Positions 9,378-19,789 of a stretch of 64,000 nt of DNA are shown piece by piece (the stretch's first letter is position 1; every line of letters begins with the position of its first letter). The stretch covers positions 6,097,816-6,161,815 of the forward strand of contig OY294052.1 in assembly GCA_958510825.1 (NCBI GenBank), written 5' to 3'. Source of the stretch: Brachypterus glaber. Taxonomy: Eukaryota > Arthropoda > Insecta > Coleoptera > Kateretidae. The notes beneath the pieces were generated by a model, which saw nothing but the letters and a program-made list of their open reading frames with translations, was not told the origin of the DNA and made no database searches. Both the position numbers and the translations under genes were made by a program.

Positions 9378-10437
9378 CCCAGTCCGCAGAGGCACGTCAA
9401 AATGACGTCAAAATCTGGTGATTACTGGTCAATAGACGTCAGTCGACCAATGATCGACGACATTTTGACGTCAGTTAATTGACGAATTTCTGACGTCATT
9501 TAATCACGTCATATTGCCGACTTTTCTTGGTTATATAATATATTATACTTTTATTATTTTTATTAAAAAACTATAACACCAACGTCATAGTCTGCAATAG
9601 GTAGTACTCAGAAATGGTATGTAAAAAAAATCATCAAAAATAAAATATCGTTTATTGTTTAAGTAACTCCCTTTACTCAAACGCATATGGTACTTACACT
9701 TTTTTTTATATTTTACATAGCTACCTAAACTACAATTTATGTATGCATATTTTTTTTTCTTATGTGTCAAAATTAATTAATTTCGACTATGTATAATTTA
9801 AATTTCGCGCTCTTATTTTTGGCTGCGCGCTCAGTACACGTCCATCTTGAATCTTGTCAGAACACGGACGCTAGCTCTATGTGATTGTTTTGAGTTTTTC
9901 TTTTGTTTGTTTTTGGTTTTTCCGAGGATTTTCCTTATATTTTCGTGGGTAAGTAGAATAACTATGACTATGATAGTTGCGAACTGGGGACACCCTAAAT
10001 ATTGAAATAACTTATAACATTATTTTTTATTGTAATTGTAATGGTTTATTGTCGTTCTAGGGCCTATTTTTATGGGTATTTTACACTATATTAATCTAAT
10101 TAGACAGTTATAACATAATAATTTTTTTATTATTTTAGGTTTAGAGGATATCTATAAAGAAGTGCGAAAATTAAGCGAAGAGGTAAAAGAAGTAAAAGTC
10201 ATTTTAAAATAGTCAAGAAGTTTGGTTACTGATTCCATAAATAATAAATAAAAAATATTTTAAGACGTGAAATTCACGTCGTAATAATGACGTAAAAATG
10301 ACGTCAGATATATCACGTCATCGGTCTGTGACATTAGGAGGTCATTTTCACGTCATATTGTCGTTATATAGTCACGTCATATCTGGAGAAAAGTCACCAG
10401 ATTATGACGTCATTTTGACGAGGTTCTGCGGACTGGG
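9378..10437 (+). mobile_element. DNA transposon relic with long TIRs and ACGTCA subterminal repeats
   Basis: About 45-bp inverted ends start CCCAGTCCGCAGA (9378) and finish TCTGCGGACTGGG (10437), with one small gap. Both subterminal regions are packed with ACGTCA/TGACGT, probably transposase-binding sites. The middle keeps what looks like a shrunken transposase gene: an exon ending in donor GTAAGT at 9949, an acceptor at 10137-10138, and a short last exon EDIYKEVRKLSEEVKEVKV to TAG at 10210-10212, followed by AATAAA at 10243. The catalytic domain is missing, so the superfamily is not assigned. Confidence 0.7.
10139..10212 (+). pseudogene. Terminal exon remnant of a transposon gene (coiled coil)
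   Basis: After a TTATTTTAG acceptor the frame reads LEDIYKEVRKLSEEVKEVKV and ends ILK-stop. The heptad-like spacing suggests a coiled coil. It lies inside the TIR element at 9378-10437 and is too short to identify a transposase family. Confidence 0.45.
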
Positions 10438-10791
10438 TTTTAACCTTGAATGTATATTTTTATTTTTATTCATACATACATGCAACATACTGTATACTCG
10501 AAAACTCTAAATAGATTAAAATCGTATTATACATATAATATGGTATGGTATAATAGATCAATTATTTTCTAATCATATTTTACTTCCTGGGAACTAAGCC
10601 TTTTTATAAATTTTGCAATAAAATCTTATTCTTGGAATAACATGGGTTTTATTATTAAAATTCTGTAACATGTAATTTATTTTTAACATATTATATTGTA
10701 AACTAAATTAAATTGTTTGATATTTACAAATTTAAAAAATCTATATAAAACATTTTACTATTCCTTAAAACGACTTTTGTTTGATTAACGC

Positions 10792-10870
10792 AGTCGTCCC
10801 TCCGAAGTGACTGATCGATTTCGTGCTTTTTAGCACTCTTCAGAGCCACATATCGGTAGTAGGGACAACT
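10792..10870 (-). ncRNA. Hammerhead ribozyme, family B (type I)
   Basis: Complement of the copy at 11409-11487, with the same core CTGAAGA, helix II GTGCT/AGCAC with loop AAAA, GAA, and helices I intact. Confidence 0.86.
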
Positions 10871-11408
10871 ACGAAAATCAAATCCTTTCCATATATCTCT
10901 ATATGGAGTTTAAAAGTCGTTGTAAGGAAAAGCAAAAACAGCTAGGGACATCTACTGCTAAAAGCAGAGACTGGATAAACCTATCGACAGTTCCAAAAAA
11001 GAAGCAGTTTTTGGTTTCAAGAACCTAATGCACGCTGTCGATAGGGGGCAGATTAATCAATGCCACGGTGGACATTGCCGCCAATTGAATCCTAAACGCT
11101 AGGAGGGCACCTTTTACAGTGGTATCTGAATTAATAAACTAAATTAAATTGTTTGATATTTACAAAAAGGTGCCCTCCTAGCGTTTAGGATTCAATTGGC
11201 GGCAATGTCCACCGTGGCATTGATTAATCTGCCCCCTATCGACAGCGTGCATTAGGTTCTTGAAACCAAAAACTGCTTCTTTTTTGGACTGTCGATAGGT
11301 TTATCCAGTCTCTGCTTTTAGCAGTAGATGTCGCTAGCTGTTTTTGCTTTTCCTTACAACGACTTTTAAACTCCATATAGAGATATATGGAAAGGATTTG
11401 ATTTTCGT

Positions 11409-11487
11409 AGTTGTCCCTACTACCGATATGTGGCTCTGAAGAGTGCTAAAAAGCACGAAATCGATCAGTCACTTCGGAGGGACGACT
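11409..11487 (+). ncRNA. Hammerhead ribozyme, family B (type I), intact
   Basis: Distal helix I is AGTTGTCCCT 11409-11418 with AGGGACGACT 11478-11487 (10 bp, one G-U). Proximal helix I is GTGGCT 11430-11435 with AGTCAC 11467-11472 (one G-U). Core CTGAAGA is at 11436-11442. Helix II is GTGCT 11443-11447 with AGCAC 11452-11456, loop AAAA. GAA is at 11457-11459. Helix III is the palindrome ATCGAT at 11460-11465. Cleavage is predicted after C11466. Every consensus core base is present. Confidence 0.88.
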
Positions 11488-11578
11488 GCGTTAATCAAAC
11501 AAAAGTCGTTTTAAGGAATAGTAAAATGTTTTATATATATTATATTGTATTATATTTATTATATCTAGCTTTAATTAG

Positions 11579-11726
11579 GGCATATCCACAGTCTCACATA
11601 ACAAGCATAGTACATAAGATTGCGATGCCGTGATTGGTTTGATGTGTCGTGATGTTGATCTTGTAAGCCAATCACGGTATCGCATTCTTATGTACTATGC
11701 TTTTTATGCGAGCCTGTTGATATGCC
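11579..11726. mobile_element. Snap-back MITE
   Basis: Inverted ends GGCATATCCACAG (left) and CTGTTGATATGCC (right) continue into arms that meet around GCGATGCCGTGATTGG and CCAATCACGGTATCGC. Almost the whole 148 bp folds on itself. Confidence 0.65.
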
Positions 11727-11739
11727 TTTAGGTATACTT

Positions 11740-12558
11740 ATACAGGTTGTATCTGAAATAGTATCAATTATATTAAGGGTTGATTTTACCTCAGAAAATA
11801 TGAAAAAAATATCCTGTAAACATAAGACATATAAAACATATTATAAGACATATTATGTCTCAGGAAAGAGCTAAAAAAGGATTTTATTTAATAACTCAGG
11901 AACCCTTTGAGCTATATCAATGAGGTTTTGCATATGATCTAAACTTAATAATATATATAATGTCATTTTCATGTAGTTATTTAACCGGGGGCCTGCAAAG
12001 TCCCCCCTTATCACTTTTTTGTCCCAAACATTTTCTTTGCAACTTTTTTGTATTTTTTTATTAGAATGTGATTCCTTAGGTATAAATACATAAAAGGGAT
12101 ACTTACTCCTTTTATAATACCGTAAGATTAACCGTTTTAGAGAAAAATGCAGTTGAAGTTAAAATTTCACTTTTCAAGGGCCAAAAACAACAATAAAATG
12201 GTAAAAAAAAAATTTCAATGAAGCAGGGTTATTTTTCTATAAAATTTAGGTTCTTAATATTTTAGTATTTCATTATTGGTCCTCGGAACGTGAAATTTTA
12301 AATTTATATCTTTAAATGCATTTTTCTCTAAAAAGAAAAAACTTTCTATGCATGTGATTCCAAAAATCTAACCCAAAGGGCTTACGGTCTCCTAAAAATG
12401 CACCATTTTTAATTTTTTCAAGGACTAGTAGCTTAAAAAGCAATTTTTGGACATACATGTATAGAAACTTTTTTCTTACTTTTTAGAAATAACCCTTAAT
12501 CATTGATGTTTTGTTTCTTTTTTAACTTCAAATGCAATTTTTTCTTTAAAATAAAATA
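11740..12558. repeat. Diverged repeat region (K/J-like)
   Basis: The segment has phrases shared with 36547-36760 and 63560-63640, such as the stretch ending in GAGGTTTTG and GATTCCTTAGGTATAAATAC. It is a decayed dispersed element. No frame survives. Confidence 0.4.
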
Positions 12559-12879
12559 TCAGAATTTATATCTATTTCGGTTTTTCGTAGATATAACCAA
12601 CTGTCTGCATCTAATGATAAAATCTTCATCCTCTTTTGATAGCTTTAAAGACTCAATTTGTTGAAAGTTTTCTTCAGCCTCTTTCATATCATCATTTATC
12701 TTTTTCCCGTGGCCTTTAGTACAGTCGATCTCGTTTTGCCATTTTCTCTGACTTTCCAAATTTTCGTAATCTTCCATGGATATGGTTGATGTTACATCGA
12801 CCCGAATTACTTGTTCAGTTTCCGGACTGGGGGGCTTTGAAAATGAAAATCTTATTGTCTTTTTTAAGTTGCTTTTCAC
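12559..12879 (-). CDS. Unrecognised minus-strand gene, terminal coding exon
   Basis: On the minus strand a TTCTTGCAG acceptor is followed by GTG AAA AGC at 12879 and an open frame to TGA at 12561-12559. It encodes 106 residues starting VKSNLKKTIRFSFSKPPSPE and ending RNRYKF. It is rich in lysine and glutamate, with a likely helical acidic stretch in the middle (KLSKEDEDF). Phase 0 matches the proposed donor at 14432. I do not recognise a family. A coding role is inferred from the splice sites, the phase match across three exons and the amino-acid composition, not from homology. Confidence 0.55.
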   Translation of the reverse strand: MKSNLKKTIRFSFSKPPSPETEQVIRVDVTSTISMEDYENLESQRKWQNEIDCTKGHGKKINDDMKEAEENFQQIESLKLSKEDEDFIIRCRQLVISTKNRNRYKF

Positions 12880-13102
12880 CTGCAAGAAAAACGAAAGGAA
12901 ATTTAATGAGGCCTAGAAAATTAAATTACTATTACATAAGAGTGCTTTTTAGGAAATAGTATTGTGACTGTTAGAAAAAATTTCATTATAAAATTTGTTC
13001 TTGTGCCCTCGGCTTAGTACTAGTTCGTAGCATGCCAGGTAGCAGGGGTGGTCAAAATGTTATTTTTGTTTTAAATAGTTTAACCAATAATTATTCTTTC
13101 AG

Positions 13103-13277
13103 TTCTTTCCATATTTACCACAAATATTTTTTCCTGCATTTCACAAGAAAAGCACAAGCATATAAAACTGAAGTACATACGCGTACCCCAAATAAACAAC
13201 CAAATAACAAAACATTTGTTAAGAGCTCACAAGGCACCGTTTATAACATTTATTATCCTTCTCAGTCTGAAAAGTAA
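13103..13277 (+). CDS. Possible terminal exon of an unidentified plus-strand gene
   Basis: A good polypyrimidine acceptor (TTATTCTTTCAG) ends at 13102. An open frame follows to TAA at 13275-13277, starting SFHIYHKYF and ending GTVYNIYYPSQSEK. A second frame is also open here, so coding is uncertain. The exon would be nested, on the opposite strand, in an intron of the minus-strand gene. No family recognised. Confidence 0.3.
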
Positions 13278-13734
13278 AACACATTGACTAAACTGTACTA
13301 CATTTAAGTTTTTTAGACGAAATGTATTAGATTATATGTTTATCATGACAACAGCAGTTCAGACATCTTGATTTAAGCATTAATAATGATATTTTAATCG
13401 GTAGCGCCATCTAGCTGAAATTATTGATTTAAATTGCAGACCAGTAATAATTAGTTAACTGGTCTCTATTTTTCATTACAGGTCAGGTCCAGGCGTGGAG
13501 AACAGTGGGACAAAAAATCACGTACTTTCCAAACTTTATTAATATGTGTAATGTATGTATTACATATACATTTGCGAATAAAAATACTTACTTTCCCGAA
13601 ATTCTTACAAAGAGAATGGAGAATATTGCAACAGCGCAAGTAAGACGGTAAAAAAAGAATGACCCTCAATGGTGACTTTAAAAATCGCGTTAATATTTGC
13701 TTGTATTCAGTGATGCTCTATTTCAAAGTTTGTG

Positions 13735-14413
13735 ATGATTTTTTATTTATAATACTATCCACAGCGCATGAGCTAGAATAGTATTATACGGTATTTTCGA
13801 GTTTTCAAAATTTTTCAAAATTCAACCTAAACAAAAAATTCTTGGAATGAAATTTGTTTCATGAAAAAGTGAGCAACTTTTTTTTATGTGTCCCTCCGTT
13901 CGTTCGTCCCTCTGTCAGTCCAGTCACCATTTTTCACGATAACTCAAGAACGAATAATCCTATAGACTTAAAATTTTAGGAAAAATCAAGTTCTACGAGG
14001 GTAAGATTCCTATTGTTTTTGAAAGTAATCCCTCAAAACAAAAAAATTATGGGGGGTTAAACTTTTAAAAAAATCGAAAAAAGCTGAAAGAATACTGAGA
14101 TTAACGTAACTTTTCTAGGAAAATTCACTTTTCAAAAATTATACTATTCAGAGACTCTGAATCAGAGTATGGTACATTGCATTCTCCCAAATAATTAATT
14201 TTCAAAAAAAAAAAGAAAAACAATAACAGGTATAAAAATTTTTCATTTTTTTTAAATTTTCGCTTTTCGCAAAAAGAAAATAAAAAAAATGAAAAATTTT
14301 GAAATTTTTTTATATATTTTATATTTTTTGTTTTTTTTTTGGAAATTAATTATTTTTTTTAAGTATTTGGGAAAATGTAGTATACCATACTGTCAATACA
14401 TATCTTCACGGCT
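13735..14413 (-). mobile_element. Dispersed repeat O, copy in an intron of the minus-strand gene
   Basis: Homologous to 29480-30800. Shared marks are ACAAGCCGTGAAGATATGTA at one end, CATTTTCCCAAAT, GAACTTGATTTTT-type text, a GTCCGTC-like microsatellite (GTCCCTCCGTTCGTTCGTCC here) and a variant of GAATAGTATWATA with CAGCGC near the other end. Here the microsatellite is only about 40 bp. The repeat begins about 18 bp past the proposed donor at 14431. Confidence 0.65.
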
Positions 14414-14431
14414 TGTTACAATTTGTTTTAC

Positions 14432-14873
14432 CTTTTTCTTTTCTTTATCTTCACATTTCTTATTTTTCTGCAAACTTTTTTTCTTTTTTCTTTTTTCATG
14501 TTTCTCTCTCTGTGTTTTCTCACTTTCTATTTCAGTTTCCATGATCAATTTTTCAATATCCGAGTGCATCTCATACTCAAGATTATTCATACTACAATTA
14601 TCGTCATCAATTTCGTAATTATCTTTAGTTTTTATCTCGTTTAGTAACTCACTAACGTCGAAAGATATATCGTATTCTTCGGTATATTCTAGTTCATTTG
14701 TTTTTTCTTTTGCGTTTCCTGATTTTAATCTTGGGCGTTTCTTGGTCCATTTTTCCAGTGAGGATCCAGTATTAAGTGAACGAAAATCTTCGGAGAAGTT
14801 TATATTTTTTACAGCTATTGGAGGTTCGCTTTTATGAATGAAGGATTTGTTTCGTATAAAATTAAAAGAATAA
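14432..14873 (-). CDS. Unrecognised minus-strand gene, middle coding exon
   Basis: Acceptor TTTTTTCTAG ends at 14874. The exon starts with one base completing an AAT codon and reads YSFNFIRNKSFIHKSEPP..., then an acidic part (ELEYTEEYDISFD), then a basic coiled-coil-like part (EKTQREKHEKRKKKK). I place the donor at AAG|GTAAAA (14432/14431), which leaves phase 0 and matches the next exon. Without splicing the frame would continue only to TGA at 14395-14393. Those extra codons match another repeat copy at 29480-29530, so they are intron and mobile-element sequence rather than gene. Function unknown. Confidence 0.6.
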
Positions 14874-14995
14874 CTAGAAAAAAAAATATATAATTAATTT
14901 TTTCTTCAAGCGTACTAAAATGTTCATATTTTAAGTTATAAAAACACTAGTTAGAAGTGATTTTTTTTACAGTAAAAAAATGAGTTCATTGTAAG

Positions 14996-15420
14996 CCGTA
15001 AAAAAAAGTTAGTTAGCAAAACCACCACTGGCGGCAGCACTCTTTGACTTTGATGACAGCCATACTTCAAACTTTCTTGTTTATTATGTAAACAGGTGGT
15101 TGACTCGAGATTCTGTGCAAAAATCTTATGTGAAATTGATTAAAAATTATTGAAGAAGAATATATGGTTTATACACCTACAAATCTCTCCGAAATTGCAA
15201 ATGCTACATTAGACAAGTTACCATCGAAATCGCGAAATTAGTACGATTTAGCCTACGAAAAAAATTTAAAATGAGCTAAGGAAGGTTTAAGTTTATTTCG
15301 AAAGGGTTTTATTGGCCTATTTTGATAAAAAAACATACTTTACTACTGAATAAATTAAATTCAAAAATTAATATTTAAAAAAAAATATAGGATGCTTGAA
15401 GAAAAAATATTTAACTATGT
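14996..15420. other. Intron sequence, nothing recognised
   Basis: Lies between exons of the minus-strand gene. No repeat or exon seen. Confidence 0.4.
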
Positions 15421-15422
15421 TT

Positions 15423-15503
15423 CACTCAGAGGAAAAGTGCTTTTTTTACTCGTCTGTAGTTTCTACAGACTAGTAAAAAAACTTCACTTTTCCTCTTAGT
15501 AAA
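15423..15503. repeat. Snap-back repeat
   Basis: GAGGAAAAGTG...GTCTGTAG is followed by its inverse CTACAGAC...CACTTTTCCTC. A related single arm is at 50097-50155. Confidence 0.6.
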
Positions 15504-15751
15504 GCAATATACTATTACTATGAACATATGGCATGCTAAAGAAACAACTGATTCTAACATAAATGCTTGGTTAAGGGACGCTTGAAAGCGCAGAAACAAA
15601 AAAGTTTGCCCGTAGCCTTTTTGCGGCCCTGATTATCGACAATTGCCCTCCACAAAACCAGAAGACCATCTCCTGGAACCAAAAAGTCCAAACCAAAATT
15701 TTTTAAAATTAGCTTTGATTTCAGTCACAAGATTATTTTTTACTTTATCAC

Positions 15752-15986
15752 CAGAGTTGATACTTTCATTACAATAACAGGGTCGGACAACAGGTATTTT
15801 AAATTATTTCTAATTGTCGGTGAGTTTGGTTAATACATAACTATGCCGAATAAGATTATATGTCTGTATAGAGACATATAATCTCAATCAGCATAGGTAT
15901 GTATTAAAGAAACTCACCAAAAATAAAAAATAATAATAAAATTCCTGTTGTCCAACCCAGTTATTATAATGAAAGTATCAACTCTG
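15752..15986. repeat. Fold-back element, about 115-bp arms
   Basis: CAGAGTTGATACTTTCATT at the left is mirrored by AATGAAAGTATCAACTCTG at the right. Inside, CAGGGTCGGACAACAGG is mirrored by CCTGTTGTCCAACCC. It folds almost completely. Confidence 0.7.
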
Positions 15987-16384
15987 TTAATCACAGATTA
16001 ACTTTTAATTCAATCCCTGCGCATGGCACATATCCATGACACGGCCGTCGTACCAATATGTGCATGTTTTTAATTTGGTGGTCTTTGTAAGGGAAGGTTG
16101 TGACCGCTTTGGCGGATTTACTCCAGCATCAGCCATGCAATCATTGATATGCACAGGACTGGATTAATTATATTTTTTATTTTTGAATATGTTCGTTTAA
16201 TTGTAAAGTTATAAGTGAGTCGTGATTATAATTATGTGATGTTAAATTTAAATTCAATTGAATTCAAAGATGAATTATAAGTTGGCGCCTGCGCAAACAT
16301 CACTACAAAGTTAGACGCTTTTGTGTAGACCGTAAATAATAGTAGATCGAGCTGGCAAACTATCCTAGAAAATGCCATTATTGG

Positions 16385-16721
16385 AATGGAGCTCTCTACA
16401 ACTAGAATTATGAAACAAAAGACGTCTACCCTATCTCTATCTCATTTGTGCTACACTTTCCAGCCAACCAAATAAATACTGTATTTGTTTTTCATACAAC
16501 AAATAAAGTATTTATTTGGTTGGCCGGAAAGTGCCAGTAATTTCTTTAATAAAAATAATATAATTACACTTTTCGCCCGGCCAAGTAAATATTGTATTTG
16601 TTCAACAAAGAACAAATACAAAATTTGTTTGGTTGGGTGGAAGTGGGAGTGTATGTATGTCTTCTATCCTTTTTGGGTAGAACTTTTGTCCCTGTCTAAT
16701 CTAACGGGACAAATCTCCATT
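16385..16721 (-). mobile_element. MITE-like element B, copy 3 (internally deleted)
   Basis: Inverse orientation, with ends AATGGAG and CTCCATT. It lacks part of the middle that the other copies carry (TGAGCGGCACAAACGAACA to AGATGGCG). Confidence 0.7.
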
Positions 16722-16879
16722 GGATTGGATTGGAAGATGGATACTAAACATTTATTTTAAATTCATATATATTTTGAAATTTTACATTTATTTATACTAA
16801 AGTTTTACCGGATGTTGACTATTTATTTTTGACTTGATTTTTTTTGCTTCAACTGATTTTTTTTCTAGTATCTACTTAC

Positions 16880-16995
16880 TTATGGTATTCTTCGGTAACA
16901 TAATATGGCTTACTGATTTCCTTTTTATCTAAAGTCTGCCTTAAATCATAATTACTTCTGTTGCATAGGTTTATTCTGCTACACTTCATTTTTAC
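16880..16995 (-). CDS. Unrecognised minus-strand gene, first coding exon
   Basis: A TTTAATTTCAG acceptor precedes GTAAAAATG, and a consensus donor GTAAGT follows at 16879-16874. From the ATG at 16989 the frame reads MKCSRINLCNRSNYDLRQTL and on to KPYYVTEEYH, ending in phase 2, which fits the exon at 14873. The three exons add up to 873 bp, or 290 codons plus stop. Because a splice acceptor lies just before the ATG, at least one 5' UTR exon should exist further right; I could not place it. Function not recognised. Confidence 0.55.
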
Positions 16996-17373
16996 CTGAA
17001 ATTAAATTTTAAGGGATAAATATTTTCTATTATGTTTCTTTGTTCAAGAGGGATGCTAATTTTGGTAATTTAGAAACTATTTTAGATTTTTATTTATTTA
17101 TAAAGTACCTATAATTAAATATTTATTAATAAAACTTAGTTTGTTTAATTTTATAAAAAAAAGTAGAGATCAAAGCAAAATAAATATTAAAATCAAGTAG
17201 TTAAAAAAAACTATTAAAGCTTTTTGGTTTGAAGTTAAATTTTTATTTATGTAAATTTATTCAGTTTTATTGTTTTATTTTAACTTTTAATTTTAATGGT
17301 TTTCACTAATCACGTTTCAGTTCTTAAGGAACCCACCAATCACCGAAACTGTTTTAAAACGAGTTTTAACATA

Positions 17374-17650
17374 CAGGGTTATTCTTTTAAATAGTACACC
17401 CCCGTAACTTTTGAACGAAATGAGATATAAGCTTCAAATCTGGAATATTTTTATCACACAATAAAAACTATCACTTGCCATAGTTTTCATTTTTTTATTC
17501 GGTAAGGTGGCGCCAGGGGGGCAATGGGGGACAATATTTTAAATAGCACCCTAGGTCTTGTGATACGTCATTTTAAAGAGCTTAAAATTCTCTATTTAAC
17601 TGTGTAACTATTTATTTTTTAATATTTTAATATTTAAATTTTTAATATCT
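17374..17650. repeat. Fragment related to CAGRG-GG-CC fold-back elements
   Basis: ACAGGGTTATTC, a GTACACCCCCGTAACTTTTG phrase and GGCGCCAGGGGGGCAATGGGG resemble the arms of 31467-32182. Only one arm is present. Confidence 0.45.
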
Positions 17651-18160
17651 TGTGTATAAATTATTAATTACATGAAAATGATAAATAATTAGTTTTAACA
17701 TGATAATACACCATGTATTAACTATTTTGCCTTTTTTCGCAAAATTTACAAAACTAATTTTTTTTTAAATATTGAAAATTTCATCAATTTTGAAGAAAAA
17801 AAATCTTCAAAAATAATATTCGATAATGATCGAAGCAAGAGCTAACCAGATCACTTTATGTTTGTAGCCTGTGGCCTGTGGCCAGTGTGACACTTTTTCG
17901 TAACTGTTTCAGCCCCATACCCTGCCTTCTAAAACATAATAATGTTAAAAAAACTATATTGCTTGTCAGACTATTACTAGAAGTAATTAACTATGCTACC
18001 TAATTTTAATTATTATACCTTAATATCATAAGATTGGGCTTAGGTCCAGAAAATTAATATTGGAGAGCTTTGGCTAGTTCAGTTAGGAATAGTCTTATTA
18101 GTGTAATACGTAAAGCTGCATTGTCTACAATAGTATGCTTGGTTAATTAATTACACAGGC
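17651..18160. other. No gene recognised
   Basis: AT-rich with no supported feature. Confidence 0.4.
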
Positions 18161-18239
18161 CCATAAAAAAAATATTTTTCTGAGTCTTGGATTCCAATAT
18201 GATATTCCTATGTATTTTTTCCTGCTGAAACTGAATCCG

Positions 18240-18575
18240 CAACCCGTTTAACCCCTACACGTCAGGATTTTGACATAACCTCAAAAAACACCCGAAAAAC
18301 TACTGAAACCGCTAAAATTATCTATGCCCCAAATTACTAATTCTATAACCCCAAAACCCCATAATCCCCTAACCTCATAATACCATAGCCGCATAATTTC
18401 AAACCCCCGTAACCTCAATAAGTATCATAGAAAAATCTAGTTTGGGAAGACAGAACAAATTCTTCAGTTTTTTTTGTGGAACAAAGTCATAGGTAAGTAA
18501 CTCTATAACCCCAAAATCCCCTAACACCATAACCTCAAAATCCCTTCACGTAACCCCATATACTATATCCCCTTA
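18240..18575. repeat. Degenerate C-rich short tandem repeat
   Basis: Many diverged units of the kind AACCCCATA or TAACCTCATA, about 9-11 bp long, with an interruption near 18420-18490. A similar tract is at 45955-46235. Confidence 0.55.
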
Positions 18576-18579
18576 ATCC

Positions 18580-19560
18580 CGTTATCCTATTCTGTGGAGA
18601 AGTTCGGTTAAAAAAAATAATGAAGTAGACCTTGATTCATGACTATTTTTATAACATTTTGATTTTTTTTGTACATAACATTTTATTTTATTAGTCAATT
18701 TCGCCTTACCTTGAGCTTCCAAGTACCTACTTCCCGTATAAAAAAATATATCTCCTAATAAAATTGTGCGTAACAATGTCTTTTCAATTTGACAAAAATC
18801 TAATTATTACTATCCTTTGAAAAAAAAATAAAATCCGCAACAATAGTAACTTTAAATAGGAAAAGCAATAATCATAGCTAGTGTGCAAGTTTCTTTGAAA
18901 GCCACCAAGTGTAAACAAACGTATGTACAAGCATATTTATGTGAATTAGGACAAGCATTGTAAAAAATTGAAAGGTGACAAAAGACTGACGTTATCCTTT
19001 GTGCTCGGGAATTGTGGGTGGGACGCAAATGTTATTTTTAAAGCTTGTAGTCCATGGGAAAGAAACTACGAATTTGACGTTACACTAGAAAGTTTTACGA
19101 ATCCTTATCGAAATAAATAGTCTTTAAGAATACGAGGGTAAATCTTTAAATAACGTACTTTGTATGCTGGTTTTTTATACATTTTTAAATATGTATCAAC
19201 TTTGGTAATATTATTTTTAATAACAATTTCCAATTTAAAAAATTGTTTAATATTTGATTAATATTTGGCTTTTTAAATACAATTTAAATGATGATTTCAC
19301 AACCTGAAAAACTTGAGATTTATTACAATAGCTCTAAAATAAATCTTTTTTTGCATGAATGAAGATCAAGAATACACACCATAGGAGCTTATTTGGAAAC
19401 TTAATACAAAAGCTGTCAACAAAAGAATAAAAAAAGTTTGTTCCAGCTTTTTCTCGAAAAAAGAAAATAGATTAAGTAAGACATAATATGAAAACGATAT
19501 ATTACACCGCTGTTAATCACCGAAAACCTTATTTTTTGTGGTGTTTGGAGACCATTATTT
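18580..19560. other. No gene recognised
   Basis: AT-rich with no exon or repeat I can support. Confidence 0.4.
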
Positions 19561-19564
19561 AAAT

Positions 19565-19758
19565 TCATATGTATTTTGAAGTGCTTAATCCGAATTTGAG
19601 GTCAAAATACCACCTCATGCGATTAGTTTTTGAGATAAACTTAAAAAAACATAGCTTTTAAGTTTGAAAATAACGTTTTTTGAGGTTATCTCCAAAACTA
19701 ACTGATGAGGTGCTGTTTTGACCTCAAATTTGGATTCAGCGCCTCAAAATACATAGGA
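19565..19758. repeat. Fold-back repeat, about 74-bp arms
   Basis: ATTTGAGGTCAAAATACCACCTCAT (left) is mirrored by ATGAGGTGCTGTTTTGACCTC (right), with TATGTATTTTGA / TCAAAATACAT further out. Related in its outer ends to the TIR element at 44140. Confidence 0.6.
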
Positions 19759-19789
19759 ATACAATGGTTTTCAAACGAGTACTTGACCT

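Larger units (their letters stand above)
10701..11536. mobile_element. Family B retrozyme, head-to-head copy
   Basis: This 836-bp insertion is flanked by perfect 13-bp direct repeats ATATTATATTGTA at 10688-10700 and 11537-11549. The left part (10701 to about 11164) is slightly more than one unit on the minus strand: its ends repeat a 32-bp stretch (10699-10730 and 11135-11166) at a 436-bp period. The right part (11165-11536) is a partial unit on the plus strand. The two halves form a near-perfect palindrome (10742-11115 with 11165-11537) around a 49-bp spacer. Each half holds one hammerhead. The sequence is unrelated to family A. Confidence 0.85.

Noticed and set aside
14289..14644. 109- and 73-codon plus-strand frames rich in phenylalanine
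   Set aside because: They are antisense shadows of the lysine-rich minus-strand exon at 14432-14873.
18240..18575. Telomere-like or regulatory C-rich repeat
   Set aside because: Units are too irregular and not the arthropod TTAGG repeat. Treated as degenerate low-complexity sequence.
19695..19735. CTGATGA hammerhead-like core
   Set aside because: No GAA follows a helix II, and there is no helix I pairing. It is part of a fold-back arm.
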